From NCBI GenBank assembly GCA_041484845.1, contig JBGPIK010000470.1, positions 1 through 5,053 of the forward strand: a DNA stretch of 5,053 nucleotides, given 5' to 3'. A program made the position numbers and the translations under genes. Below are positions 1-4,887 of the stretch, piece after piece (position 1 is the stretch's first letter; each line of letters opens with the position of its first letter). The notes below the pieces were generated by a model. The model was not told where the DNA came from, ran no database searches, and worked only from the letters and a program-made list of their open reading frames with translations. The DNA is from JBGPIK01 sp041484845. GTDB lineage: Bacteria > Desulfobacterota > Binatia > UBA9968.

Positions 1-1
1 T

Positions 2-319
2 ACAGTTGGACAACCACAATTCGGAGGTCAAGGGGGACTGGCGCGCGGCGAGGCGCTAAATGGCGGCCCTGCGGGCACGAGCGGCGCGTCGCCCACGGAC
101 GGAACGCCAGGCGAATCGGCGGTAGTCAATGAAGCCGCTGGGGGTGGTGGCGGTGGTGGTGGAGGCTCTCGGGCGAGTGGGGGTGCCGCCGCGGCTGGCG
201 CGACTGGCGGCAGTTATGGTGGCGGGGGTGGAGGAGGCGGAGCGTCAATCAACGGTCAACTGTCTGGCAAAGGCGGCGACGGCGCGCCGGGCATCGCAAT
301 CATTGTAAGCGTCTTTTAG
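2..319 (+). CDS. C-terminal part of a glycine-rich, probably extracellular protein (5' truncated)
   Basis: An open frame enters from the left edge and ends at TAG 317-319, giving 105 visible residues with no start codon needed. Nearly half of the residues are glycine. There are two uninterrupted glycine runs (about nine near residue 55 and eight near residue 78), separated by Ser/Ala/Thr-rich stretches, and cysteine is absent. The chain closes with a short beta-prone hydrophobic tail, GAPGIAIIVSVF. Glycine-rich segments ending in such a strand are known from phage tail-fibre tips and from secreted bacterial Gly-rich proteins, where poly-glycine helices may pack together. That assignment is by resemblance only. 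Codon choice is GC-rich (GGC/GGT/GGG), unlike the AT-richer spacers. It lies 108 bp upstream of the gspC-like gene on the same strand. The function and the N-terminal domain are unknown, and a low-complexity out-of-frame artefact is unlikely because the frame ends cleanly. Confidence 0.68.
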   Translation, partial: TVGQPQFGGQGGLARGEALNGGPAGTSGASPTDGTPGESAVVNEAAGGGGGGGGGSRASGGAAAAGATGGSYGGGGGGGGASINGQLSGKGGDGAPGIAIIVSVF

Positions 320-367
320 GATTCGATTGTTGTGTCGTGCCATGAAAAGCTGCATGTGCTGTTCTGG

Positions 368-423
368 TGTCATTTCGAACGCAGTGAGAAATGCAAGATC
401 CCTCACCTTCGTTCGGGATGACA
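368..423. repeat. 56-bp imperfect palindromic interspersed repeat (REP-like)
   Basis: The ends are TGTCAT and ATGACA. Arms 368-381 and 410-423 pair over 14 positions (12 Watson-Crick, plus two G-T pairs if read as RNA). A small internal loop follows, then GTGAG 384-388 pairs with CTCAC 402-406 around a 13-nt loop. The pattern TGTCATTTCGAACGnAGTGAG ... CGTTCGGGATGACA matches a type of short intergenic palindrome that recurs many times in diverse environmental bacterial genomes. Only one copy is in this window, so its repetitive nature here rests on recognition. No T-run follows, so it is not a standard intrinsic terminator. Its right end is 4 bp from the ATG of the next gene. Confidence 0.7.
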
Positions 424-427
424 AGTG

Positions 428-1189
428 ATGCTTTGGACTTTGGTGCATAGCCTCCTTGCGGGACTCATAGCGACCGACGTTGAGATTCTTCTCATCACCC
501 GAAAGCTGAGACAAAGCGTGGAGCTTCCGAGACGCTCTTTACTGCTCACGATTTTTTTGCTCTTGGCCATCGCAGCGGTGGCTACGCGGACGTATTTACT
601 TTGGCATGAAGGTCTCGGCGACCTGCCAACGGTGGTAAGACGAGACCCACCCGCTTCGGTCACCAAAACGAAACTGCCAATCGCACCGCAACCGCTTGCG
701 ACTACCGAAGTCATCATCGGCAAGAATCTCTTCGATCCGGAACGGGGCGCAACTAAAACGAAGGAAGCCGAGGCCGACACGCGCGCCGTGCAACGGGTGA
801 GGAGCCTGGTTTTGCTGGGTACCGCCATATTGGGCGCAAACCAATACGCGATTCTTCAAGAGTCAAGCACCAGCGGCGCTCCCACGCCGCCGGGACGCTC
901 GGCGGGGCCGCTTCGTTACAAACTCGGCGATGTTTTTGAAGGCTTCAATCTGTCGGAGATTCGCGACAAGAATGTGGTCTTCAGCAAAGGGGCGTCTCGG
1001 GTCGAGCTGGCTTTGGATTATTTTCGCAAGATCGAAGCCCCTGCATCGGCAAGAGTGCCCGCTGTGCAACGTAGCGTTGCGGGAGCGGTTCCGGTCCCCG
1101 GCCAGGTCGCACCCGTTAGCCCGCTGGTGCCGAGAGTTCTTCCGCAACTTCCCCGTCGAGAACGCCTCCCCGCGCCGCCGAATCCGTAG
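428..1189 (+). CDS. gspC: Type II secretion system protein C-like (GspC, HR domain)
   Basis: This 253-aa protein resembles GspC, the inner-membrane component whose periplasmic homology region contacts the GspD secretin. After a short hydrophobic N-terminus, a transmembrane helix lies at about residues 38-58 (LLLTIFLLLAIAAVA...). A linker leads to the motif VIIGKNLFDPERG (about 97-109), typical of the start of the GspC periplasmic part. The HR fold follows at about 125-205: VLLGTAILGANQYAILQE, then LRYKLGDVFEGFNLSEIRDKNV, then VELALDYF. No PDZ domain follows. The protein ends in a proline-rich tail of about 45 residues. The start is uncertain: GTG 425 is adjacent and in frame, and GTG 518 (after GAG at 508-510) would give a more usual short cytoplasmic N-terminus. 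GGGA at 415-418, inside the palindromic repeat, is the only ribosome-site candidate for 425/428. No gspD or other secretion gene is visible, so its working partners are unknown. Confidence 0.72.
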   Translation: MLWTLVHSLLAGLIATDVEILLITRKLRQSVELPRRSLLLTIFLLLAIAAVATRTYLLWHEGLGDLPTVVRRDPPASVTKTKLPIAPQPLATTEVIIGKNLFDPERGATKTKEAEADTRAVQRVRSLVLLGTAILGANQYAILQESSTSGAPTPPGRSAGPLRYKLGDVFEGFNLSEIRDKNVVFSKGASRVELALDYFRKIEAPASARVPAVQRSVAGAVPVPGQVAPVSPLVPRVLPQLPRRERLPAPPNP

Positions 1190-1389
1190 CAGCCTGCCGC
1201 AAGAGCATCATCTGTTTCGTCGATTCGCTGGCCTCGCACGAATGAAAGCGACGGGTATCGTGTTGCTTCACCCGGCCTGAACTGGACGGCATTGAAAACA
1301 CGGACACCCCGCGTTGTTAAACCGATTTCATCTCCGTCAAATCACAGCGACCCTCGGGCACGTCGGAGACGCAGGAAGGCTTGCCCGGT
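1190..1389. other. Convergent intergenic region between gspC-like and CBS genes
   Basis: Two hundred bases separate the convergent stop codons. I see no convincing gene or RNA. A weak GGGCA/TGCCC pairing near 1355-1386 has a loop of over 20 nt and no T-run, so it does not qualify as a terminator. How the two facing transcripts end is not evident from the sequence. Confidence 0.5.
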
Positions 1390-1818
1390 TCAACCATTGA
1401 TATAGCGTACGAGTTGCTCAATGATGAACTTTTGTTCGGTAATGATATATTTCACGAGGTCGCCGATTGAGATTACTCCAATCAGCCGTCCCGCATCGAT
1501 CACTGGCAAATGTCGAACTCGTTCCTCCGTCATTATCGCCATGCACTCCTCTATATCCTGGTCGAGTTCCGCATAGGCGACACGGGCGGTCATAATCTCA
1601 CTGACTGGGGTTGTCCTCGAGGAGCGCCCTTGAAGGATCACCTTGCGCGCGTAATCGCGCTCGGAAACAAGGCCTCTCAGTTGCTCCCCTTCCATCACAA
1701 GAAGCGCCCCGACACCCTTATCGGCCATGCGCCTCATCGCATCATATACGGATGCATCAGGCTCGATAGTCCAAACATTGCGTCCCTTGACGGCTAGGAT
1801 CTCTTTCACCTTCGCCAT
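1390..1818 (-). CDS. CBS-pair domain protein
   Basis: This 142-aa protein consists almost wholly of two CBS motifs, which together make one Bateman module. CBS1 is about residues 8-65 (VWTIEPDASVYDAMRRMADKGVGALLV, then GLVSERDYARKV). CBS2 is about 74-132 (VSEIMT, ECMAIMTEERVRHLPVID, GVISIGDLVKYII). Both carry the G-h-h-S-x-x-D signature (GLVSERD, GVISIGD), whose Ser and Asp contact the ribose of bound adenine nucleotides in characterised CBS proteins. A short helix (EQLVRYING) ends the chain. The length is normal for stand-alone CBS-pair proteins, which are usually cytoplasmic energy or ligand sensors acting through protein partners. The partner cannot be read from the sequence. The start is firm, with AAAGGAGG placed 6 bases before ATG. 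It is transcribed toward gspC and lies 353 bp beyond the TPR stop, with a candidate promoter of its own, so it is probably monocistronic. Confidence 0.93.
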   Translation of the reverse strand: MAKVKEILAVKGRNVWTIEPDASVYDAMRRMADKGVGALLVMEGEQLRGLVSERDYARKVILQGRSSRTTPVSEIMTARVAYAELDQDIEECMAIMTEERVRHLPVIDAGRLIGVISIGDLVKYIITEQKFIIEQLVRYING

Positions 1819-1824
1819 GGGAAA

Positions 1825-1832
1825 CCTCCTTT
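1825..1832 (-). promoter_or_regulatory. Strong Shine-Dalgarno of the CBS gene
   Basis: The minus strand reads AAAGGAGG, a near-complete anti-16S match, with a 6-nt spacer (TTTCCC) before the ATG. It fixes the CBS start and is by far the best ribosome site in the window. Confidence 0.88.
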
Positions 1833-1883
1833 GACGGCGCCCTTCGCTATGCGGGGTAGATTCATAAGCTAGGGTGAATTCTT

Positions 1884-1903
1884 TGGCACTGAATGTACTG
1901 CCA
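1884..1903. promoter_or_regulatory. Operator-like palindrome over the CBS promoter -10
   Basis: TGGCA and TGCCA arms are placed symmetrically in a 20-bp site, and one further symmetric T/A pair lies inside each arm. The site covers the proposed -10 hexamer of the CBS promoter, where a dimeric repressor would act. No regulator is identified, and a 5-bp perfect arm can arise by chance. Confidence 0.3.
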
Positions 1904-1920
1904 GAAGATGGGGTTGTAAA
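1892..1920 (-). promoter_or_regulatory. Candidate sigma70-type promoter of the CBS gene
   Basis: The minus strand has TTTACA (1920-1915, five of six against TTGACA), a 17-bp spacer, and TACATT (1897-1892, four of six against TATAAT). It lies about 75 bp upstream of the CBS ATG, which would leave a leader of roughly 65 nt. It rests on motif and spacing only, and chance matches of this quality are common. Confidence 0.35.
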
Positions 1921-2133
1921 GCCGCGCCACTGACGTTCAACGGCAAACTTTTTTTCTCAATTGTCCAATGATACGCAAGTGGCAGGACAGCATGCGAGAT
2001 CGGGAAAGGCGGCGTTAGAGGAGAAAACTCATTCGGCCGATCTTAAAGGGCAAAAGGCGAGCAGACGCAGCGCAGCGGCGGGGAATTTAATTTATTGAGC
2101 GAGTTAAATAAGGTTAGCCCTGTACGCCTGAGA

Positions 2134-2160
2134 TTCTTAAAAACCGCACACGTGGGGTTT
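2134..2160 (-). terminator. Candidate rho-independent terminator of the TPR gene
   Basis: Reading the minus strand, AAACC (2160-2156) pairs with GGTTT (2145-2141). Two more pairs lie beyond a C-C mismatch and enclose a 4-nt loop. The stem runs into TTTTT (2143-2139). It begins 11 bp after the TPR stop codon, the expected place. The stem is short, so it may be weak. Confidence 0.48.
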
Positions 2161-2171
2161 GCCGTTATGCC

Positions 2172-2837
2172 CTAAACATAGACAAGCTCTACCGTTGAAA
2201 GTTCAGGATACAACCCCTGCGCTATCCACGGGCATCGGACAATCATCCCCGGGTGCTCGGCAATCAATTTTTCCAACAGGGCGCGGGCGCGCTCATCGGA
2301 GACCTCCAATTTTATCGCTTCCACCAACGCCCACGCCGCCCCTGCGAGGTCGCCTTGCCCCTGGAGGCTAACACCGAGATTGCGGTACCCGCTCGCACGT
2401 TTCCAATTGATTGCTATCGCCGTGCGACAGTGTTGCTCAGCTTCTGTAAATCGTCCGAGCCGGCTGAGACAATACCCTATGTTATTGCGGATTACGTATG
2501 CAATTTTTTCTTTTCTCGGTTCAAATACAAGCGCCGCTTGAAAGTGGTCCAGGGCGGCCTCCAGGCGCTGTTCATCCGTCGCGATTTGACCCAAAGCGAG
2601 CTGACAGTGAGCGTTCTTCTCATCATCGGCAACTTTCTTTTTGAGAAAATCTTCTAGTAAGTCTACAGCCAGATCGACTTTTTTTATGCTGCGGTAATAT
2701 CCCACAACAAACAGCAGCCAGCGAAAGTAATCCTCCTCGGTCGTACTGTTTTTGAGCCGTTCCAGTAACAGCCTTTCCGTATCTTGCCCGAGTACACTAT
2801 TTTCTTCCGTGATGTTTTTCTTGTCGATAGTGTTCAT
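2172..2837 (-). CDS. Tetratricopeptide repeat (TPR) protein
   Basis: This 221-aa protein, read from ATG 2837, has no signal peptide or membrane segment and so is probably cytoplasmic. TPR-like helix pairs occupy roughly the middle two thirds. A divergent unit is seen around FVVGYYRSIKKVDLAVDLLE, then LALGQIATDEQRLEAALDHF, NIGYCLSRLGRFTEAEQHCR and LGVSLQGQGDLAGAAWALVE. These have the usual G/A and A positions of the 34-residue repeat, so the protein is likely a protein-binding scaffold. The C-terminus (CPWIAQGLYPELSTVELVYV) is not TPR and may cap the last helix. An in-frame TTG at 2873 would add 12 residues including CSSC, but it has no ribosome site. ATG 2837 also lacks a clear one, so the start is uncertain. 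It is downstream of the cytochrome on the same strand but behind a terminator-like hairpin. The partner is unknown. Confidence 0.85.
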   Translation of the reverse strand: MNTIDKKNITEENSVLGQDTERLLLERLKNSTTEEDYFRWLLFVVGYYRSIKKVDLAVDLLEDFLKKKVADDEKNAHCQLALGQIATDEQRLEAALDHFQAALVFEPRKEKIAYVIRNNIGYCLSRLGRFTEAEQHCRTAIAINWKRASGYRNLGVSLQGQGDLAGAAWALVEAIKLEVSDERARALLEKLIAEHPGMIVRCPWIAQGLYPELSTVELVYV

Positions 2838-2904
2838 GTGATAGCAACTTGAGCAATGCCGATACCAAATCAAACCGAGATAAAAATGCCAAAGAGGGGA
2901 AGGA

Positions 2905-2939
2905 ATTCCGATAACGTGAAGTGTGAAAGGTATCGGAAT
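2905..2939. repeat. Inverted repeat upstream of the TPR gene, possible operator
   Basis: ATTCCGATA (2905-2913) and TATCGGAAT (2931-2939) are perfect 9-bp inverted arms around a 17-bp spacer. They lie 68-102 bp upstream of the TPR ATG. The inner GGTATCGG (2929-2936) occurs again in inverse orientation as CCGATACC at 2859-2866, nearer the gene. This arrangement suits a regulator-binding region or a leader hairpin. No T-run follows, so a terminator is unlikely. The regulator is unknown. Confidence 0.45.
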
Positions 2940-2947
2940 GGGAGAAC

Positions 2948-2958
2948 GTGAGTCTCAC
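2948..2958. repeat. Short perfect palindrome GTGAGTCTCAC
   Basis: This 11-bp sequence has GTGAG and CTCAC arms around a single T, 9 bp beyond the longer inverted repeat in the TPR upstream region. It is a possible part of the same control region, but it is short enough to be chance. Confidence 0.25.
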
Positions 2959-3011
2959 TCGAATAAAAGAGGCGGCGTAGCCCGACGGCTTACTCTCTCG
3001 AACTCGCGATT

Positions 3012-3050
3012 CTTAAAAAGAAATTGTAAAGTTCTCTTACAACTTTTTTA
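3012..3050 (-). terminator. Rho-independent terminator of the cytochrome gene, possibly bidirectional
   Basis: On the minus strand AAGTTGTAA (3045-3037) pairs with TTACAATTT (3029-3021) with one mismatch and a 7-nt loop. C and then TTTTT (3019-3015) follow. On the plus strand the same hairpin is followed by TTTTTT (3044-3049), so A-runs and T-runs flank it on both sides. It lies about 85 bp after the cytochrome stop. The stem is AT-rich, but the layout is classical. Confidence 0.6.
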
Positions 3051-3060
3051 ATCTTACAGC

Positions 3061-3073
3061 TCCTTTAAAAGGA
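3061..3073. repeat. Palindrome TCCTTTAAAAGGA downstream of the cytochrome stop
   Basis: Arms TCCTTT and AAAGGA flank a single base, between the cytochrome stop and its terminator. It could extend the 3' hairpin structure of the mRNA or be incidental. On the minus strand it contains AAAGGAG, which looks like a ribosome site, but no reading frame follows. Confidence 0.3.
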
Positions 3074-3129
3074 CCGCGTCTGCCGTGTGTCACAGAAAGA
3101 TTTCGACGCCTGCGAAACTTCACTGGTTA

Positions 3130-4887
3130 TTACGGATAGCTCTTTGGCTCGTGATTCTCACCGTGGCAAGAAAGGTAACACTGGCCCCGCCCCACACCCA
3201 GAGAGATGTACTCCAGACGCTTTTGGCTCTGCGACGGAGTTACGACAGTCTTCCCCGTCTGGTCCTTCAACATGAAGTTTACTAAGTGGCTGTTGCTGCG
3301 TGATCCATGGGCATCGTGACAAGCCGCGCACGGCGCTCGTTCTTCCACGACATGTTTTTGATGCAAAAACGTTCGGGCCTGATCGGTGATGAGAAAATTT
3401 CGGTTGTGACACTGATAGCAGAGCGCATAAGACTGGAAGGCTTCCGTTGAGGGATCGTTAACCTGATAATTCTGCCAAAGGATCGGCTGATAACGCGAAC
3501 CGTGAGGCCCCCTCGGTTTATTTCCGGTCGAGGTCCACTCATCGTTATTGTGGCAGTCTGTGCAGTAGATGCTGCTTCCTGTCGAATAACCCGGCTCAAA
3601 CCCTGCCATAGTTGTATTCCTGCCTGTGCTTGCGACCGGATGAAAAGAGGCATTGCTCGGGTTGATCTTCAAGCGGATGTTGCGGATGTTGTCATAGCGC
3701 AGAATTCCTGGGGTGGTGGTTTGGTCCCTGATGCCATGACACTTGAGGCATATTTCGTACTCGTAAAACGCCTCGGTTACGGTTCCTCCGGCGACGTTTA
3801 CACCGCGAACGCCCTTGAGTCGTCCGGATGCTGCGGGAGGACTGGTCGTGGAGGATGTAGCCTGATGCGGATTGTGACAGTCCTCGCACGCGACGTGGCG
3901 TGCCATCGTGTTTGGATCTTCGCGGGGTTGATGGGTCCAATCCGTGGAGGTAATCGGATGGTTATTGGACTTCAGAAACTCGGAGTCGAGATTTTTAGAC
4001 GTTACTGTGCCGCTGTGGCAGACGAGGCATACCGCTCGCTCTTGCGCGCTGCTGAGGAGGCGCGGAGGCTCGGGTGCGGCGTGTGGCCGATGACAGTTCT
4101 CACATCCGTTATCCCTTACTGTTGAGTAGGGTGAGTTTGGCCACGGATTAGTCCCGGTGCCGTTCCAGGTGGCCAATGACGTGGCATGCGTCGCGCTTGT
4201 CCAGTTTCTTTGCTTGTGACACGCCGTGCATAGTCCGCCAGCGCGATCGTCCATTCGGAGAAATTTTCGATAGCGGTCATCGTGAGGTTCGTGGCACGAC
4301 GTGCATTGCATCTGTTGGCTGCTGTCAAGCGGCGTGTTCTTTGACAGAATAGATGGATCGGCAATCTGTCCTTGCTTCAGAGCGAGGGCGGCATCGTAGA
4401 CAAAAGAGACAGGGTGATCGTCCGACAGATCGGTTCCCAGCGCTACCCGGCCGGTCAACGCCCCCAGAGTCACCGGGCCGGTTGCCGGAGGGACACGAAG
4501 ACTCCCTAAGGCAGTGGTCCCATCGTGGCAACTCAAGCACAAGCGAGAAGATCCCGTGGGTTGTTTTAACGTCGCTTCAAGCGTCGAGCTTGTATACAGG
4601 TTGTACGAAATGGGAGGCAGGTCACGGTTCCATAGCGCGCGCGTCGTGCCGGCGCTATGAGGTGTGTGACAAAACACGCACAATTCGCCTACCCCTGGCG
4701 CTTTGATGGTGCCAGGTCCTGTGGCGGTGAGGTTGTGGACGGTGTTGGCAATTGCTGCCTGAGCGAGAGAAGGAAACAGCAGGCAGCAAGCAGCAAGTAG
4801 AAAATAGAAAGTAGAAAACAGAAAACAAGAAGGGCAACCTTTCACTGGTGCACTCTTGCATTTTGCCTTTTTGGTTTTGACTTTCAT
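3130..4887 (-). CDS. Exported multihaem cytochrome c (doubled CXXCH type, up to 12 haems)
   Basis: This 585-aa extracytoplasmic electron carrier has eleven CXXCH haem-binding motifs, with first cysteines at 70, 117, 195, 220, 262, 287, 334, 380, 442, 490 and 520. A CX3CH (CYLSCH, 570-575) is a possible twelfth. Motifs with a PH or AH just after (CVFCHTPHSAG, CTSCHEPH, CENCHRPH, CEDCHNPH, CAACHDAH) and CLSCHDGTTALG are hallmarks of the doubled-CXXCH cytochrome family found in metal- and nitrogen-cycling bacteria. Seventeen further histidines are available, enough for bis-histidine ligation of all haems. Residues 1-44 form a signal peptide with a lysine-rich n-region, a hydrophobic core and AQA before the predicted cut. 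LAAC at 31-34 is a possible lipobox. ATG 4887 lacks a good ribosome site. GTG 4845 (residue 15), preceded by AAGAG, is a real alternative start. The donor and acceptor are not known. Confidence 0.93.
   Translation of the reverse strand: MKVKTKKAKCKSAPVKGCPSCFLFSTFYFLLAACCLLFPSLAQAAIANTVHNLTATGPGTIKAPGVGELCVFCHTPHSAGTTRALWNRDLPPISYNLYTSSTLEATLKQPTGSSRLCLSCHDGTTALGSLRVPPATGPVTLGALTGRVALGTDLSDDHPVSFVYDAALALKQGQIADPSILSKNTPLDSSQQMQCTSCHEPHDDRYRKFLRMDDRAGGLCTACHKQRNWTSATHATSLATWNGTGTNPWPNSPYSTVRDNGCENCHRPHAAPEPPRLLSSAQERAVCLVCHSGTVTSKNLDSEFLKSNNHPITSTDWTHQPREDPNTMARHVACEDCHNPHQATSSTTSPPAASGRLKGVRGVNVAGGTVTEAFYEYEICLKCHGIRDQTTTPGILRYDNIRNIRLKINPSNASFHPVASTGRNTTMAGFEPGYSTGSSIYCTDCHNNDEWTSTGNKPRGPHGSRYQPILWQNYQVNDPSTEAFQSYALCYQCHNRNFLITDQARTFLHQKHVVEERAPCAACHDAHGSRSNSHLVNFMLKDQTGKTVVTPSQSQKRLEYISLGVGRGQCYLSCHGENHEPKSYP
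4756..4887 (-). other. Signal peptide of the multihaem cytochrome
   Basis: Residues 1-44 have seven Lys in a long n-region (1-18), a hydrophobic and aromatic core at about 21-39 (FLFSTFYFLLAACCLLF), then SLAQA before the mature AIANTVHNL. Signal peptidase I cleavage after AQA is the simplest reading. If translation starts at GTG 4845, LAAC places its cysteine at residue 20, a typical lipoprotein length. Hydrophobic residues after that cysteine argue mildly against lipidation. All but its last six codons lie within the heptamer array. Confidence 0.75.

Larger units (their letters stand above)
1833..2171. other. 339-bp gene-free region between TPR and CBS genes
   Basis: No credible coding frame is present on either strand. 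The stretch holds the proposed CBS promoter and palindrome near 1884-1920, a T-run at 1949-1956 with only a weak GCCG/CGGC pairing before it, and an AT-rich patch at 2083-2110. A short purine-rich segment at 2045-2079 can be cut into heptamers (AAAGGGC, AAAAGGC) resembling the array near 4773-4961. The proposed TPR terminator is at its right end. Confidence 0.5.

Noticed and set aside
403..828. Minus-strand 141-codon frame opposite gspC
   Set aside because: It opens inside the gspC coding region, runs into the palindromic repeat, and has no domain-like composition. The plus-strand GspC homology is clear.
1884..1903. Sigma-54 promoter suggested by TGGCAC ... TGCC
   Set aside because: The GG and GC elements are 13 bp apart instead of the required 10 on either strand, so the spacing excludes it.
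1925..1960. Possible plus-strand terminator before the T-run at 1949-1956
   Set aside because: Only a 4-bp GCCG/CGGC pairing with a long loop precedes it, and no plus-strand gene ends nearby.
2253..2657. Plus-strand 134-codon frame opposite the TPR gene
   Set aside because: The minus-strand frame has TPR helix patterns throughout, while the plus frame has none and no start signal.
2836..2873. TTG start for the TPR gene, adding CSSCYH residues
   Set aside because: There is no ribosome site before TTG, and the added CSSCYH is not a CXXCH motif. ATG 2837 is the more economical start, though it is also weakly supported.
2874..3129. Cyclic-di-GMP or other riboswitch in the spacer upstream of the TPR gene
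   Set aside because: I looked for the conserved core segments of the GEMM class, common near cytochrome genes, and did not find them on either strand.
3502..4125. Long plus-strand frame of 207 codons opposite the cytochrome
   Set aside because: It is antisense to a protein with twelve recognisable haem motifs, shows no family features and has no ribosome site. Long antisense frames are expected opposite such codon-biased genes.
4655..4861. Alternative minus-strand frame of 68 codons with a signal-like N-terminus
   Set aside because: Its hydrophobic stretch comes from reading the pyrimidine heptamers in another frame, and after it the protein loses any likeness to known sequence. It is useful only as evidence that the array is hydrophobic in several frames.
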